Shown piece by piece: positions 17,946 to 26,302 of a DNA stretch of 56,398 bases. Both the position numbers and the translations under genes were made by a program. Each line of letters starts with the position of its first letter. The stretch's first letter is position 1. The notes beneath the pieces are model-generated. The model searched no databases, had not been told where the DNA came from, and saw only the letters and a list, made by a program, of their open reading frames with translations. The stretch covers positions 1-56,398 of the forward strand of contig CACGEC010000004.1 in NCBI GenBank assembly GCA_902572005.1. The letters are read 5' to 3'. The DNA comes from an uncultured Pelagibacteraceae bacterium (lineage in GTDB: Bacteria; Pseudomonadota; Alphaproteobacteria; Pelagibacterales; Pelagibacteraceae).

Positions 17946-18692
17946 TCAAATAAATAATTTGAAAGCCATTCTAAAAGCTACAAAGATAACTAAGAATGAT
18001 GTCATTAACGCAAGAACCCTGTTAGAAAAAATTTTTAAATTTAGATAATTTCCAAAAAGACCACCAATTAAAACAGCTAAAAATAACGGCCAATATAAAA
18101 AAACTTCATTTAATACATTTTCTTTTGATAAATGACCTAAAATCCCGGAGATAGAGTTGATAAGTATAAATAATGAAGCTGTAGTAACTATAATTTTAGG
18201 CTTATCTGCTTTTAATAAAAAAAGAATTGGACTTAAAAAGATTCCACCACCTATGCCTATTATTCCAGAGATTAATCCAAGGATAGAACCTATAAAGATT
18301 GAGATAAATGAACTGGGTTCTTTTGTCACTAAATTTTTGTCTTCATAAGATTTATTATTTACTAATAGTAATATTCCTGCAATTGATAAAACAAAAAATA
18401 ATAATATTTCAAATATCTCTTTATTAATTATTAAGGTTCCACCAAAAAATGCTAAAGGAATTGATCCTATTAAAAACGGTAATAATAATTTAAAATTATG
18501 ATTTCCTGCTCTAACATAATTAATTGAATTGCCTGTAACAACAATAATATTACAAAATAATGCTATGACTGGAAAAATATAGTATGGAATGTCCCATATT
18601 AGCAGTAGAGCTAAATAAGTAGACCCTCCTCCAAACCCTACACTTGAGTATAAAATAGCTGTTATAAAAAATAAAATTGATAATATAATCAT
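17946..18692 (-). CDS. TauE/SafE-family sulfite or organosulfonate exporter
   Basis: 248 residues, about eight membrane segments. The two family repeats are visible: FFITAILYSSVGFGGGSTYLALLL near the N-terminus and ILGLISGIIGIGGGIFLSPILFLL in the middle. TauE/SafE proteins are thought to move sulfite, sulfoacetate or related anions across the inner membrane; substrate is unproven here. A sulfite-dehydrogenase-like enzyme encoded at 27439 makes a sulfur role plausible. It is upstream of the bhmT leader on the same strand, but bhmT has its own promoter. Confidence 0.85.
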   Translation of the reverse strand: MIILSILFFITAILYSSVGFGGGSTYLALLLIWDIPYYIFPVIALFCNIIVVTGNSINYVRAGNHNFKLLLPFLIGSIPLAFFGGTLIINKEIFEILLFFVLSIAGILLLVNNKSYEDKNLVTKEPSSFISIFIGSILGLISGIIGIGGGIFLSPILFLLKADKPKIIVTTASLFILINSISGILGHLSKENVLNEVFLYWPLFLAVLIGGLFGNYLNLKIFSNRVLALMTSFLVIFVAFRMAFKLFI

Positions 18693-18706
18693 ATTAAAAA
18701 ATTTTT

Positions 18707-19207
18707 ATGAAAGTTAACATAGCATTATTGACTGTAACAGATACTAGAACTTTTGATAATGATAAATCAGGGGCAATTTTAGTTGAAAAAATAAAGTCGG
18801 CAAATCATAATTTAATAGATCGAAAAATTTGTAAAGATAATAAAGATGATATTGTTATAATCTTAAAAGAGTGGATAAAAAAAGATGAAATTGATGTTGT
18901 TATAACAACTGGGGGAACAGGATTGACTGGCAGAGATATTACCCCAGAAGCAATTGATCAAATCGCAGATAAGCAAATACCAGGATTTGGAGAACTATTT
19001 AGAAATTTAAGTTTGAAAACAGTTGGGACTTCAGCAATTCAATCAAGAGCTTGTGCTGTTTTAGCAAATGGTAAATACGTGTTTGCATTACCTGGTTCTT
19101 CAGGAGGGGTAACTGATGCATGGGAAGGAATATTAAAGCATCAATTAGACGTAAATCACAAACCTTGCAACTTTGTAGAATTATTTCCTAGATTAAAAGA
19201 AAAATAA
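18707..19207 (+). CDS. moaB: Molybdenum cofactor biosynthesis protein MoaB/MogA family
   Basis: 166 residues. Molybdopterin adenylyltransferase-type fold. Motifs: LLTVTDTRTFDNDKSG, VVITTGGTGLTGRDITPEAI (the GGTG loop that binds molybdopterin) and FALPGSSGGVTDAWEG. It would activate molybdopterin before molybdate insertion. It is divergent from the tauE-like gene by 14 bases and lies apart from the moaACDE operon, but serves the same pathway feeding MsrP and the sulfite-dehydrogenase-like protein. Confidence 0.92.
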   Translation: MKVNIALLTVTDTRTFDNDKSGAILVEKIKSANHNLIDRKICKDNKDDIVIILKEWIKKDEIDVVITTGGTGLTGRDITPEAIDQIADKQIPGFGELFRNLSLKTVGTSAIQSRACAVLANGKYVFALPGSSGGVTDAWEGILKHQLDVNHKPCNFVELFPRLKEK

Positions 19208-19453
19208 TTATTTTTGATATTTTTCTTTCCATTCAGTATAGGGCATTCCATAAATTCTTTCTCTAGCCTCAGGATCTGAAATTGAAACACCTTTTTTTTC
19301 TGCTTCCTCTCGGAACCATCTTGATAAACAATTTCTACAAAAATTAGCTAAGTTCATAAGATCAATATTTTGAACATCTTTTCTTTCATCAAGATGCTTC
19401 AATAATCTTTCAAATGTTGCAGATTGTATTTCTATCTTTTTATTTTTATCCAT
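19208..19453 (-). CDS. DUF1244-family protein
   Basis: 81 residues from the ATG at 19453; a GTG at 19486 would add eleven residues unlike the family N-terminus. The sequence TFERLLKHLDERKDVQNIDL, MNLANFCRNCLSRWFREEA and DPEARERIYGMPYTEWKEKYQ is the DUF1244 pattern, found across Alpha- and Gammaproteobacteria. It is small, soluble and helical, with conserved Cys (FCRNCL) and Trp. Function unknown. It stops one base after the moaB stop (convergent). Confidence 0.85.
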   Translation of the reverse strand: MDKNKKIEIQSATFERLLKHLDERKDVQNIDLMNLANFCRNCLSRWFREEAEKKGVSISDPEARERIYGMPYTEWKEKYQK

Positions 19454-19570
19454 AACAAAAATATTAATGAGTTTTTTTGCAAGCACAAGATATAGTATTT
19501 ATACAATTCTAAGTAGAAAATTTAAATTATTACAAATAGACATATATTATTATTGTTAGTTTAATAAGTA

Positions 19571-21316
19571 ATGGCTACTACACGAAAAAGAAAAGCTAAG
19601 CCAAAGACCAAAAGAAAAAAAATAAAATTGGTCAAATCTTCTAGAAAAAAAATAAAAACGAAAAAAAAAGTTGTGACAAAAAAGTCTGCGACTAAGAAGC
19701 GTTCTAAAAAATCTAGAAAAAATAATAAGCTCAAATCAACAAAAAAAACAAGAGGGGTAAAAAAAATGAGTACAGAAACGATAAAAAGTGCCTCGTCTCC
19801 ATTGTTGGATACGTCTCACTTAAAAGTCCCATTTCCATATAAAGCTAAATATGGAAATTTTATAAACGGGAAATTTGTTGAACCAAAGTCTGGAAAATAT
19901 TTTGACAATGTTACACCGATAAATAATGAGGTAATTTGTAAAATAGCAAGATCAGATGCGAAAGATGTTGATGCAGCTTTAGATGCTGCACATGCTGCAT
20001 TTCCAGCTTGGGGCAAAACTTCAATAACTGAAAGATCTAATATTCTTTTGAAAATAGCTGATGTTATAGAAAAGAATCTTAATACATTAGCTACAGCAGA
20101 ATGTTTAGATAATGGAAAGCCAATCAGAGAATGTATGGCTGCAGACTTACCTTTAGTGGTTGATCACTGGAGATATTTTGCAGGTGTTATTAGAGCTGAG
20201 GAAGGTTCTGTTGCAGAAATAAGTAATAGTGAATATTCTTATCACATTCCAGAACCATTAGGTGTAGTTGGTCAAATTATACCTTGGAACTTTCCACTTT
20301 TAATGGCAACTTGGAAACTTGCTCCAGCATTAGCTGCAGGTAACTGTGTTGTTTTAAAACCAGCTGAACAAACTCCAGCTTCTATTATGTTATTAATGGA
20401 AATGATTGGTGATTTATTACCTCCAGGAGTTGTTAACGTTGTAAGTGGTTTTGGTTTAGAAGCCGGTAAACCATTGGCTTCATCTAAAAGAATCAAAAAG
20501 ATTGCTTTTACAGGTGAAACAACGACTGGTCGTTTGATTATGCAATATGCATCTCAAAACTTAATTCCAATAACTTTAGAGCTTGGTGGAAAATCTCCAA
20601 ATATTTTCTTCGAAGATGTTATGGCGCAAGATGATGACTTCTTTGACAAATGTTTAGAAGGTTTTGCAATGTTTACGCTTAACCAAGGTGAAGTTTGTAC
20701 TTGTCCAAGTAGAGTACTAGTTCAAGAGTCTATCTATGATAAATTTATGGAAAGAGCTATTGCTAGAACAAAAGCTGTTAAACAAGACAATCCTCTAAAA
20801 ATGGAGACTATGATTGGTGCTCAAGCATCAGTAGAACAAATGGAAAAAATCAAATCTTACTTAGATTTAGGTAAGAAAGAAGGTGCCAAAGTTCTATGTG
20901 GTGGAAATGTTGCTAAAGTTAATAGTGGTTTAGAAAAAGGAAATTATATTGAACCAACTATTTTCGAAGGTAATAATTCAATGAGAATCTTCCAAGAAGA
21001 AATTTTTGGACCAGTAGTATCAGTAACTAAATTTAAAGATGAAGCAGAAGCATTAAAAATTGCTAATGATACTCTTTATGGTTTAGGTGCTGGTGTTTGG
21101 ACTAGAAATGGAAATATTGCATACAGAATGGGTAGAGAAATACAAGCAGGTAGAGTTTGGACAAACTGTTACCATGCTTATCCAGCGCATGCGGCATTTG
21201 GCGGATACAAACAATCTGGTATCGGAAGAGAAACTCACAAAATGATGCTTAATCATTATAGACAGGTGAAAAACTTACACGTGTCTTACAGTGAGAAAAA
21301 ATTAGGCTTCTTTTAA
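19571..21316 (+). CDS. NAD-dependent aldehyde dehydrogenase (ExaC/AldB type) with lysine-rich N-terminal extension
   Basis: 581 residues as one open frame. Residues 1-65 are roughly half Lys/Arg, like a histone H1 tail, with no hydrophobic core. From Met66 (19766) a complete ALDH follows: [23 protein letters not shown], catalytic Glu in [10 protein letters not shown] (about 337) and catalytic Cys in [11 protein letters not shown] (about 376), the signature of acetaldehyde/ExaC-type enzymes. An AGAGGGG Shine-Dalgarno-like stretch lies about eight bases before the Met66 codon, so the enzyme may be made from the internal start. The DUF779 gene downstream supports an acetaldehyde or short-chain aldehyde role. 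Confidence 0.9.
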   Translation: MATTRKRKAKPKTKRKKIKLVKSSRKKIKTKKKVVTKKSATKKRSKKSRKNNKLKSTKKTRGVKKMSTETIKSASSPLLDTSHLKVPFPYKAKYGNFINGKFVEPKSGKYFDNVTPINNEVICKIARSDAKDVDAALDAAHAAFPAWGKTSITERSNILLKIADVIEKNLNTLATAECLDNGKPIRECMAADLPLVVDHWRYFAGVIRAEEGSVAEISNSEYSYHIPEPLGVVGQIIPWNFPLLMATWKLAPALAAGNCVVLKPAEQTPASIMLLMEMIGDLLPPGVVNVVSGFGLEAGKPLASSKRIKKIAFTGETTTGRLIMQYASQNLIPITLELGGKSPNIFFEDVMAQDDDFFDKCLEGFAMFTLNQGEVCTCPSRVLVQESIYDKFMERAIARTKAVKQDNPLKMETMIGAQASVEQMEKIKSYLDLGKKEGAKVLCGGNVAKVNSGLEKGNYIEPTIFEGNNSMRIFQEEIFGPVVSVTKFKDEAEALKIANDTLYGLGAGVWTRNGNIAYRMGREIQAGRVWTNCYHAYPAHAAFGGYKQSGIGRETHKMMLNHYRQVKNLHVSYSEKKLGFF

Positions 21317-21329
21317 TAGATATATTATA

Positions 21330-21355
21330 ATGGCCCGTATTAAATTACGGGCCAT
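21330..21355 (+). repeat. Perfect 10-bp hairpin between ALDH and DUF779 genes
   Basis: ATGGCCCGTA (21330-21339), loop TTAAAT, TACGGGCCAT (21346-21355). It starts 13 bases after the ALDH stop and ends six bases before the DUF779 start codon. No U-tract follows, so it is a poor intrinsic terminator; it could stabilise the upstream mRNA or limit ribosome access to the downstream gene, which shows no Shine-Dalgarno sequence. Confidence 0.8.
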
Positions 21356-21361
21356 ATAAAT

Positions 21362-21709
21362 ATGAAAGTTACAGCAACACCTTCAGCATTAGATCTAATA
21401 GAAGAATTAAAAAAAAATCACGGTAAAGAATTATTATTTCATCAATCTGGTGGATGTTGTGATGGTAGTGCTCCCATGTGTTATCCAGCTAAAGAATATC
21501 AAGTAGGCCAAGATGATGTGATGATTGGTAAGATAGGTGGTATCCCTTTTTATATTAGTGAAACTCAACATTCAGCATGGAAAAATACAGACTTAGTAAT
21601 CGATTGTGTTGAGGGAATGGGTGGAATGTTTTCATTAGACAATGGAACTGGCAGAAGATTTTTAACAAGATCTGAGATTTGTATACCTGAAGATACTACG
21701 ATAAATTAA
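21362..21709 (+). CDS. DUF779 protein, aldehyde-dehydrogenase partner
   Basis: 115 residues. Matches the DUF779 pattern: LLFHQSGGCCDGSAPMCYPA, IGGIPFYISETQHSAWKNTDL, DCVEGMGGMFSLDNGTGRRFL. Members of this family usually sit directly beside exaC/aldB-type acetaldehyde dehydrogenase genes, as here. The clustered cysteines (GGCCDGSAPMC) could bind a metal, but no function is established. The 3' end overlaps convergent msrQ by 14 bases. Confidence 0.85.
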   Translation: MKVTATPSALDLIEELKKNHGKELLFHQSGGCCDGSAPMCYPAKEYQVGQDDVMIGKIGGIPFYISETQHSAWKNTDLVIDCVEGMGGMFSLDNGTGRRFLTRSEICIPEDTTIN

Positions 21710-22274
21710 GTTTCCTAAAATTTATTCTAAATAAAAGAAGAATAATTAAGATAATCAAAAAAATTAGAGGTTTAAAGAATATTGTTTTTGATAGCCAAAT
21801 AAAATGCAAAACTCCAAAAATTGATATTATATAAATCAATCGATGTAGTTTTTTCCAATTTTTTTTTAAAATTCTGACCATTTTATCTGATGAAGTTATT
21901 GCTAAAGGAATAAGTAATAACCAGGCTGAAAAACCTATAAAAATAAATTTTTTCTTTAAAACATCATCAATTAAAGGTTCAAAATCAAATCTATAATCAA
22001 GACCAACATAACTAAGCATATGAATTGAGGCATAAAAAAATGCAAACAAACCAAGCATCCTTCTAAATTTAATCCACTCCAAGGAATTGGTAATTTTCCT
22101 AAGAGGCGTCATTGAAAGAGTTAAAAGTACAAATATTAAAGTCCATTCTCCAAAATGATTTATAATCCTATCAACGGGCTCAGGACCTAATTCATTATAT
22201 ATTAATTGATAAACGATTATATAAATAGGCCAAAGTGATAAGAAAAAAACAGCAGACTTGAAATAATTCTTCAA
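21696..22274 (-). CDS. msrQ: MsrQ-like heme-binding membrane subunit (YedZ family)
   Basis: 192 residues with about six membrane segments. Delivers electrons from the quinone pool or a flavin reductase to periplasmic MsrP. Histidines suited to heme b are in FFYASIHMLSYVG, WKKLHRLIYII and FGVLHFIWLS, all within membrane segments. The family start HFGEWTLIFVLLTLSMTPLR is clear. Five bases after msrP on the same strand: the standard msrPQ pair. Confidence 0.9.
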   Translation of the reverse strand: MKNYFKSAVFFLSLWPIYIIVYQLIYNELGPEPVDRIINHFGEWTLIFVLLTLSMTPLRKITNSLEWIKFRRMLGLFAFFYASIHMLSYVGLDYRFDFEPLIDDVLKKKFIFIGFSAWLLLIPLAITSSDKMVRILKKNWKKLHRLIYIISIFGVLHFIWLSKTIFFKPLIFLIILIILLLFRINFRKLNLS

Positions 22275-22279
22275 TTTAT

Positions 22280-23179
22280 TTAATAATTTTTTTTAAGGTC
22301 CATACCACTATAAAGATGAGCAACCTCATCTCCATAACCATTAAACATTAAAGTTTTTATTCTTGGAGCTAATATACTTTCTCCAATTACTCTTTCAGTT
22401 GCTTGAGACCATCTTGGATGATCAACTTCTGGATTTACATTTGAGTAAAAACCATATTCTCTTGGAGAAGCATTTTTCCAAGCAGTGTTAGGCATATTTT
22501 TTGTTAATTTAATTTTAACAATTGATTTTGCACTCTTGAAACCATACTTCCACGGTATAAATATTCTTAAAGGTGCGCCATTTTGATTTGGTAAAGGCTT
22601 ACCATATAAGCCTGTTACGACAGTGGTAAGTGGATGCATCGCTTCATCAATTCTTAAACCTTCGATGTATGGCCAATTTAAAACAGGATATCTTTGGCCA
22701 ACCATTTCCTCAGGATTATAAACTGTTTCAAACTCAACAAACTTTGCAGAAGGTTTAATCTCAACTTTGTTTAATAATTCACTTAATGAAAAACCTAACC
22801 ATGGAATTATCATAGACCAACCTTCAACACATCTAAGTTTTAAAATTCTTTCTTCAGATTTAATTGCTAAAATTTCATCAATAGGAAGTTCCAATGATTT
22901 TTCAACTTCACCTTCAATTTTTACACTCCAAGGTCTTGTAGTAAAATTTTTTGCTCTTCTATGAGGATCACTTTTACCAGTACCAAACTCATAGTAGTTA
23001 TTATATGTGGTTATATCTTCATAACTAGTTGGCTCATTTGAATTACTAGCTTTTGCATTAATTAATGGAACCGAACTTAAAGTAAGAGCACCTAGACCGT
23101 AGCTCATAGATTTAATAAAAGTTCTTCTTTTATTAAAAATTTTTTCTGGAGTAATTTCTGAATGCTTAAACCTTTTCAT
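22280..23179 (-). CDS. msrP: Protein-methionine-sulfoxide reductase catalytic subunit MsrP
   Basis: 299 residues. Periplasmic molybdoenzyme that repairs oxidised methionines in envelope proteins. A Tat signal is visible: twin arginine at 18-19 in NKRRTFIKSM, then a hydrophobic stretch ending near INAKA. The molybdenum ligand Cys is in LKLRCVEGWSMIIPW (about 117). C-terminal APRIKTLMFNGYGDEVAHLYSGMDL is typical. It overlaps moaE by 14 bases, so cofactor genes and the apoenzyme are expressed together. Confidence 0.94.
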   Translation of the reverse strand: MKRFKHSEITPEKIFNKRRTFIKSMSYGLGALTLSSVPLINAKASNSNEPTSYEDITTYNNYYEFGTGKSDPHRRAKNFTTRPWSVKIEGEVEKSLELPIDEILAIKSEERILKLRCVEGWSMIIPWLGFSLSELLNKVEIKPSAKFVEFETVYNPEEMVGQRYPVLNWPYIEGLRIDEAMHPLTTVVTGLYGKPLPNQNGAPLRIFIPWKYGFKSAKSIVKIKLTKNMPNTAWKNASPREYGFYSNVNPEVDHPRWSQATERVIGESILAPRIKTLMFNGYGDEVAHLYSGMDLKKNY

Positions 23180-23618
23180 TAGCTATAGGGTTTCCTTTTA
23201 ACCATTCGCTTTCTTCATTTTCATAATGTTCTTTTTTCCAAATTGGAGACCTTTTTTTTATTTCCTCAATTATGTATCTTGAAAGTACATATGCTTGATC
23301 ACGATGTTTGCAAGCAACTGCGATAATTATGCTAATCTCACCTAATTTTAAATGTCCTTTAGCATGTTCAATAAATACAGCTTTATCTCTAATATTTAAT
23401 TTTTGATCTGTTTCATTATAAATTTCCTCAAAACTTTTAATCACCATTTCGTCATGACTATCATAAGTAATTCCTGTTACTGTTTTATTATCGTTGATAT
23501 TTCTCACAGTACCTAAAAAATAAATTGATGCTCCAAACTTAGAGTCTTTAATAAACTTTTCAGCGCTTGAAGTAAGTATCTTTTCTTTTTTAGTGTCTAC
23601 TATTTTTGTATGAAGCAT
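23166..23618 (-). CDS. moaE: Molybdopterin synthase large subunit MoaE
   Basis: 150 residues. With MoaD converts cyclic pyranopterin monophosphate to molybdopterin. Recognisable parts: GASIYFLGTVRN, VTGITYDSHDEMVIKSFEEI, IEHAKGHLKLGEISIIIAVACKHRDQAY and RSPIWKKEHYENEESEWLKG with the catalytic lysines. One-base overlap with moaD upstream and a 14-base overlap with msrP downstream. Confidence 0.94.
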   Translation of the reverse strand: MLHTKIVDTKKEKILTSSAEKFIKDSKFGASIYFLGTVRNINDNKTVTGITYDSHDEMVIKSFEEIYNETDQKLNIRDKAVFIEHAKGHLKLGEISIIIAVACKHRDQAYVLSRYIIEEIKKRSPIWKKEHYENEESEWLKGNPIANEKV

Positions 23619-23887
23619 TAACCTCCTCCGATAGGGGGTATAATACCAATCTTTTGATCTTTTGTGATTTTATAATTGTCGCTAATTATTTCATTATTTT
23701 CGGAACAAAAAGCTGAAGACTTCACAACTTTGATGAAGTTTTCATTTCCACCAAAATTTTTATCTATATATTTAATTATTTCATTTCGTAAATCATCTAT
23801 CGAAGCTTTATCTCTAACCTCAATCTCTAAATGATCGTTATCGCTGAAATCTCTACTAGCTCCAAATAGCTCTAATTTAATTTTCAC
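23618..23887 (-). CDS. moaD: Molybdopterin synthase sulfur carrier MoaD
   Basis: 89 residues, ubiquitin-like fold. The C-terminus IIPPIGGG supplies the Gly-Gly end that is adenylated and converted to a thiocarboxylate. Normal length. It sits between the serine-hydrolase-like gene (nine bases upstream) and moaE (one-base overlap) in the molybdenum operon. Confidence 0.92.
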   Translation of the reverse strand: MKIKLELFGASRDFSDNDHLEIEVRDKASIDDLRNEIIKYIDKNFGGNENFIKVVKSSAFCSENNEIISDNYKITKDQKIGIIPPIGGG

Positions 23888-23896
23888 TGAATTTAA

Positions 23897-25282
23897 TTAA
23901 ATATCGTCTTTGATTGGGTTGATTGAAAGTAATTTTTCGTCATACCTAAATTTAGATCCCTTTTTTGAACTATAATGAAGCGAATTAATTACAGTAATTG
24001 TAGATGTTTCAGGAGCAATTAATATAGAAACTCCTCCATAACCACTCATTCCAAATACAACTTTATCTTCTATACCTTTATATTCCATATGAAAGTAGCC
24101 TCCATATGCCTTTGATGGATTGTAAGGAGGGTCTCTAAATTCTGATGTAGTTTTTTTCTTTATTCTTCTTTCATGGAGATCCTTAAAGTATTTACCAACA
24201 CACGTATCATTCTGGTAATCATCCATGATACTTTTTGCAATTCTTAAATAATCGTATCTATCTGCATAAAACATAGAATTCGCTCTTCCTTCATCAGGCA
24301 TATCTCTGTGTTTAAAAAAGATAACACTATTTTTAATTTTTATATGCTTTTGAAAAACGTTCACTAAAAAATTCTCAAATTCAGCGCCTGTTTTATATTT
24401 AATATAATTAAAAACTACATTTGGTAATAACCCATGATAATTGTATTTAGGCTTAGATCCTTTTTTTTCTTTCATCATGACCATATAATAAGCTAGATTT
24501 TCATCATCATTACTTTCACCATTCCACATCGCAACATCAGTAACAATTTTGTGATCTCCTGTATTCATATTTAAAAGATCTATTAGTTTTTGATCGTGAT
24601 AAAGAGTGCTCTGTATCATAGGCCAATCGTTTAATTTTGTATCAATGCTGTCAATATAACCTCCACAGATTGCATGACCTGCAAGCAATCCGATCATACT
24701 TTTGCCGACTGAGTTAGAGCGAAATTTTGTAGAATTGTCTATGAATTCTCCCAATCTTTCTTTGGGTGACATCTCATCTATTACAATTTTATCTCCTTCA
24801 AAACGTAAGTAGCTAAGTATTGCCGATTCTTTTAATTCCGCTTTAACAGTATCATCTACTCTCAAATCTTTTTTAAATTCAAAAGGATTTTTTGAAGGCT
24901 CTATATCATATGTATGAAATTGACCTGTATAAGGATGATTAATAGTTTTCCATAAATAATAAATTAATGTATCCCTATTAGGATTTGCATTGGGACGAAC
25001 TTGCCATCTATCTTTATAAAATTTTATTTTTAAATTATTTGATCCTTCAAATTCGTTACATTTGTTTAAATACCAAACATTACTTCCTTTTGCTTCATCT
25101 TTGCAGATTTTTCTAGGTTCAAAGTTTAAGTATTGTTTATGACCATTATCTCTCAACCACAAATTAAATTCATCTTCCTTATTTTTGAAATTTGTATTGT
25201 CCTCAAATCCTGATGCAATATCAGCTTTAGCCACACTAGTATTAAAAACAAATAGTAATAAAATTATTATAATTTTTTTCAT
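23897..25282 (-). CDS. Exported serine hydrolase, beta-lactamase/class C-like
   Basis: 461 residues. A Sec signal peptide is clear (MKKIIIILLLFVFNTSVAKA), so the enzyme is periplasmic. An SxxK motif, SVGKS near residue 190 in FRSNSVGKSMIGLLAGHAI, marks the catalytic Ser and Lys of the serine beta-lactamase/esterase superfamily. Later landmarks are FNYIKYKTGAEFENFL, MFYADRYDYLRIAKSIMDDY, and FGMSGYGGVSILIAPETSTI near the end, where a KTG-like element would be expected. Substrate unknown; esterase or peptidase activity is as likely as anything. It lies inside the Moco operon, overlapping the thioesterase gene by four bases. Confidence 0.7.
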   Translation of the reverse strand: MKKIIIILLLFVFNTSVAKADIASGFEDNTNFKNKEDEFNLWLRDNGHKQYLNFEPRKICKDEAKGSNVWYLNKCNEFEGSNNLKIKFYKDRWQVRPNANPNRDTLIYYLWKTINHPYTGQFHTYDIEPSKNPFEFKKDLRVDDTVKAELKESAILSYLRFEGDKIVIDEMSPKERLGEFIDNSTKFRSNSVGKSMIGLLAGHAICGGYIDSIDTKLNDWPMIQSTLYHDQKLIDLLNMNTGDHKIVTDVAMWNGESNDDENLAYYMVMMKEKKGSKPKYNYHGLLPNVVFNYIKYKTGAEFENFLVNVFQKHIKIKNSVIFFKHRDMPDEGRANSMFYADRYDYLRIAKSIMDDYQNDTCVGKYFKDLHERRIKKKTTSEFRDPPYNPSKAYGGYFHMEYKGIEDKVVFGMSGYGGVSILIAPETSTITVINSLHYSSKKGSKFRYDEKLLSINPIKDDI

Positions 25283-25749
25283 TTTTTTAGTTTAGATGAA
25301 AACTTTAAATTTTCATCTTTAAATTGCGATTTATTCTTATTTATAAAGTTGTCCATTATCTTTACTTTTTCTTCTTCAAATTCTGCAACCTTTCTTTCAT
25401 TAAGGTCTACATATAAAGCTAGAATTTCAATTGTTGAGGCTAGGAATTTTTTTTCTTTGTGGATCATTTCCATCTTATATTGAAGTCTTTTTTTATCATG
25501 ATCGAAATAAACACAATTTATATCCACTTCATCGTTTAGTTGAAGTTCTTGATTGTAAGTTATGTGAGACTCTACAATCATTGTACTTTTTTTAGTTGTT
25601 TTTGCTGAGTGTTCACCCATCTTAAAAATATTATTTAATGTATCAGCACCATATTTATCAAACATTAATAGATAATATGAAACGTTCATGTGATCGTTAT
25701 AATCAATCCAATCTTTAATTACTTTTTGAGAACTTAAGTAAACTGACAT
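25279..25749 (-). CDS. Hotdog-fold acyl-CoA thioesterase (4HBT type)
   Basis: 156 residues. The N-terminal WIDYNDHMNVSYYLLMFDKY carries the D-x-x-x-H-M-N pattern of the 4HBT family, with the usual E-S-H-I-T-Y-N strand later. The start MSVYLSSQKVIKDWIDYNDHMN resembles thioesterases in carnitine/betaine operons, but no such genes are adjacent. It hydrolyses some acyl-CoA; which one is unknown. Seven bases after moaC and coupled by ATGA to the exported hydrolase. Confidence 0.8.
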   Translation of the reverse strand: MSVYLSSQKVIKDWIDYNDHMNVSYYLLMFDKYGADTLNNIFKMGEHSAKTTKKSTMIVESHITYNQELQLNDEVDINCVYFDHDKKRLQYKMEMIHKEKKFLASTIEILALYVDLNERKVAEFEEEKVKIMDNFINKNKSQFKDENLKFSSKLKK

Positions 25750-25756
25750 GAAAAAA

Positions 25757-26302
25757 TTAAAAAATATTTTTTAAAAACTCTGGTAATCCATCTGGATTGG
25801 TCCATAAACCACTTTTACCACCTTCTTTAATCAATAATTTTACATTATCAATTTTAAGATGTGGATTTACTATTTTACTTAAATCATAAATTGTTATTAA
25901 TGCAGCGTTTACACCCATAATAGCTTCCATTTCAACACCAGTTTTTGCAACTGCTGACACAACACAAAAAACCTCAAGTGAATTATCTACTTCGTTCATA
26001 ATGATCTTAGTCGCAGTATGATCAATCGGAAGTGGATGACATAAAGGAATTAGTTCACTTGTTTTTTTAACTCCTAAAACTGCTGATACTTCTGCTAAAG
26101 TAATAGGATCGCCTTTTGGCATTTTTTTATTTTTGATTAAATCGAAGACTTCTTTACCAACATAAATTTTTCCTGAAGCCAATGCTCTTCTAAATGTTTC
26201 GTTTTTAGATGAAACATCAACCATATTAAAAGAATTTTTTTTGAATATTTCTTTAGCCCAGTCTTTTAAATCATTTTGATTAATTACTTTTAGATTTTTC
26301 AT
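25757..26302 (-). CDS. moaC: Cyclic pyranopterin monophosphate synthase MoaC
   Basis: 181 residues, slightly longer than the usual ~160 because of an N-terminal extension (residues 1-20). Rearranges the MoaA product into cPMP. Family motifs: MVDVSSKNETFRRALASGKI, IPLCHPLPIDHT (active-site His), VVSAVAKTGVEMEAIMGV and EGGKSGLW. Its ATG directly abuts the moaA stop, so the two are coupled. Confidence 0.95.
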   Translation of the reverse strand: MKNLKVINQNDLKDWAKEIFKKNSFNMVDVSSKNETFRRALASGKIYVGKEVFDLIKNKKMPKGDPITLAEVSAVLGVKKTSELIPLCHPLPIDHTATKIIMNEVDNSLEVFCVVSAVAKTGVEMEAIMGVNAALITIYDLSKIVNPHLKIDNVKLLIKEGGKSGLWTNPDGLPEFLKNIF

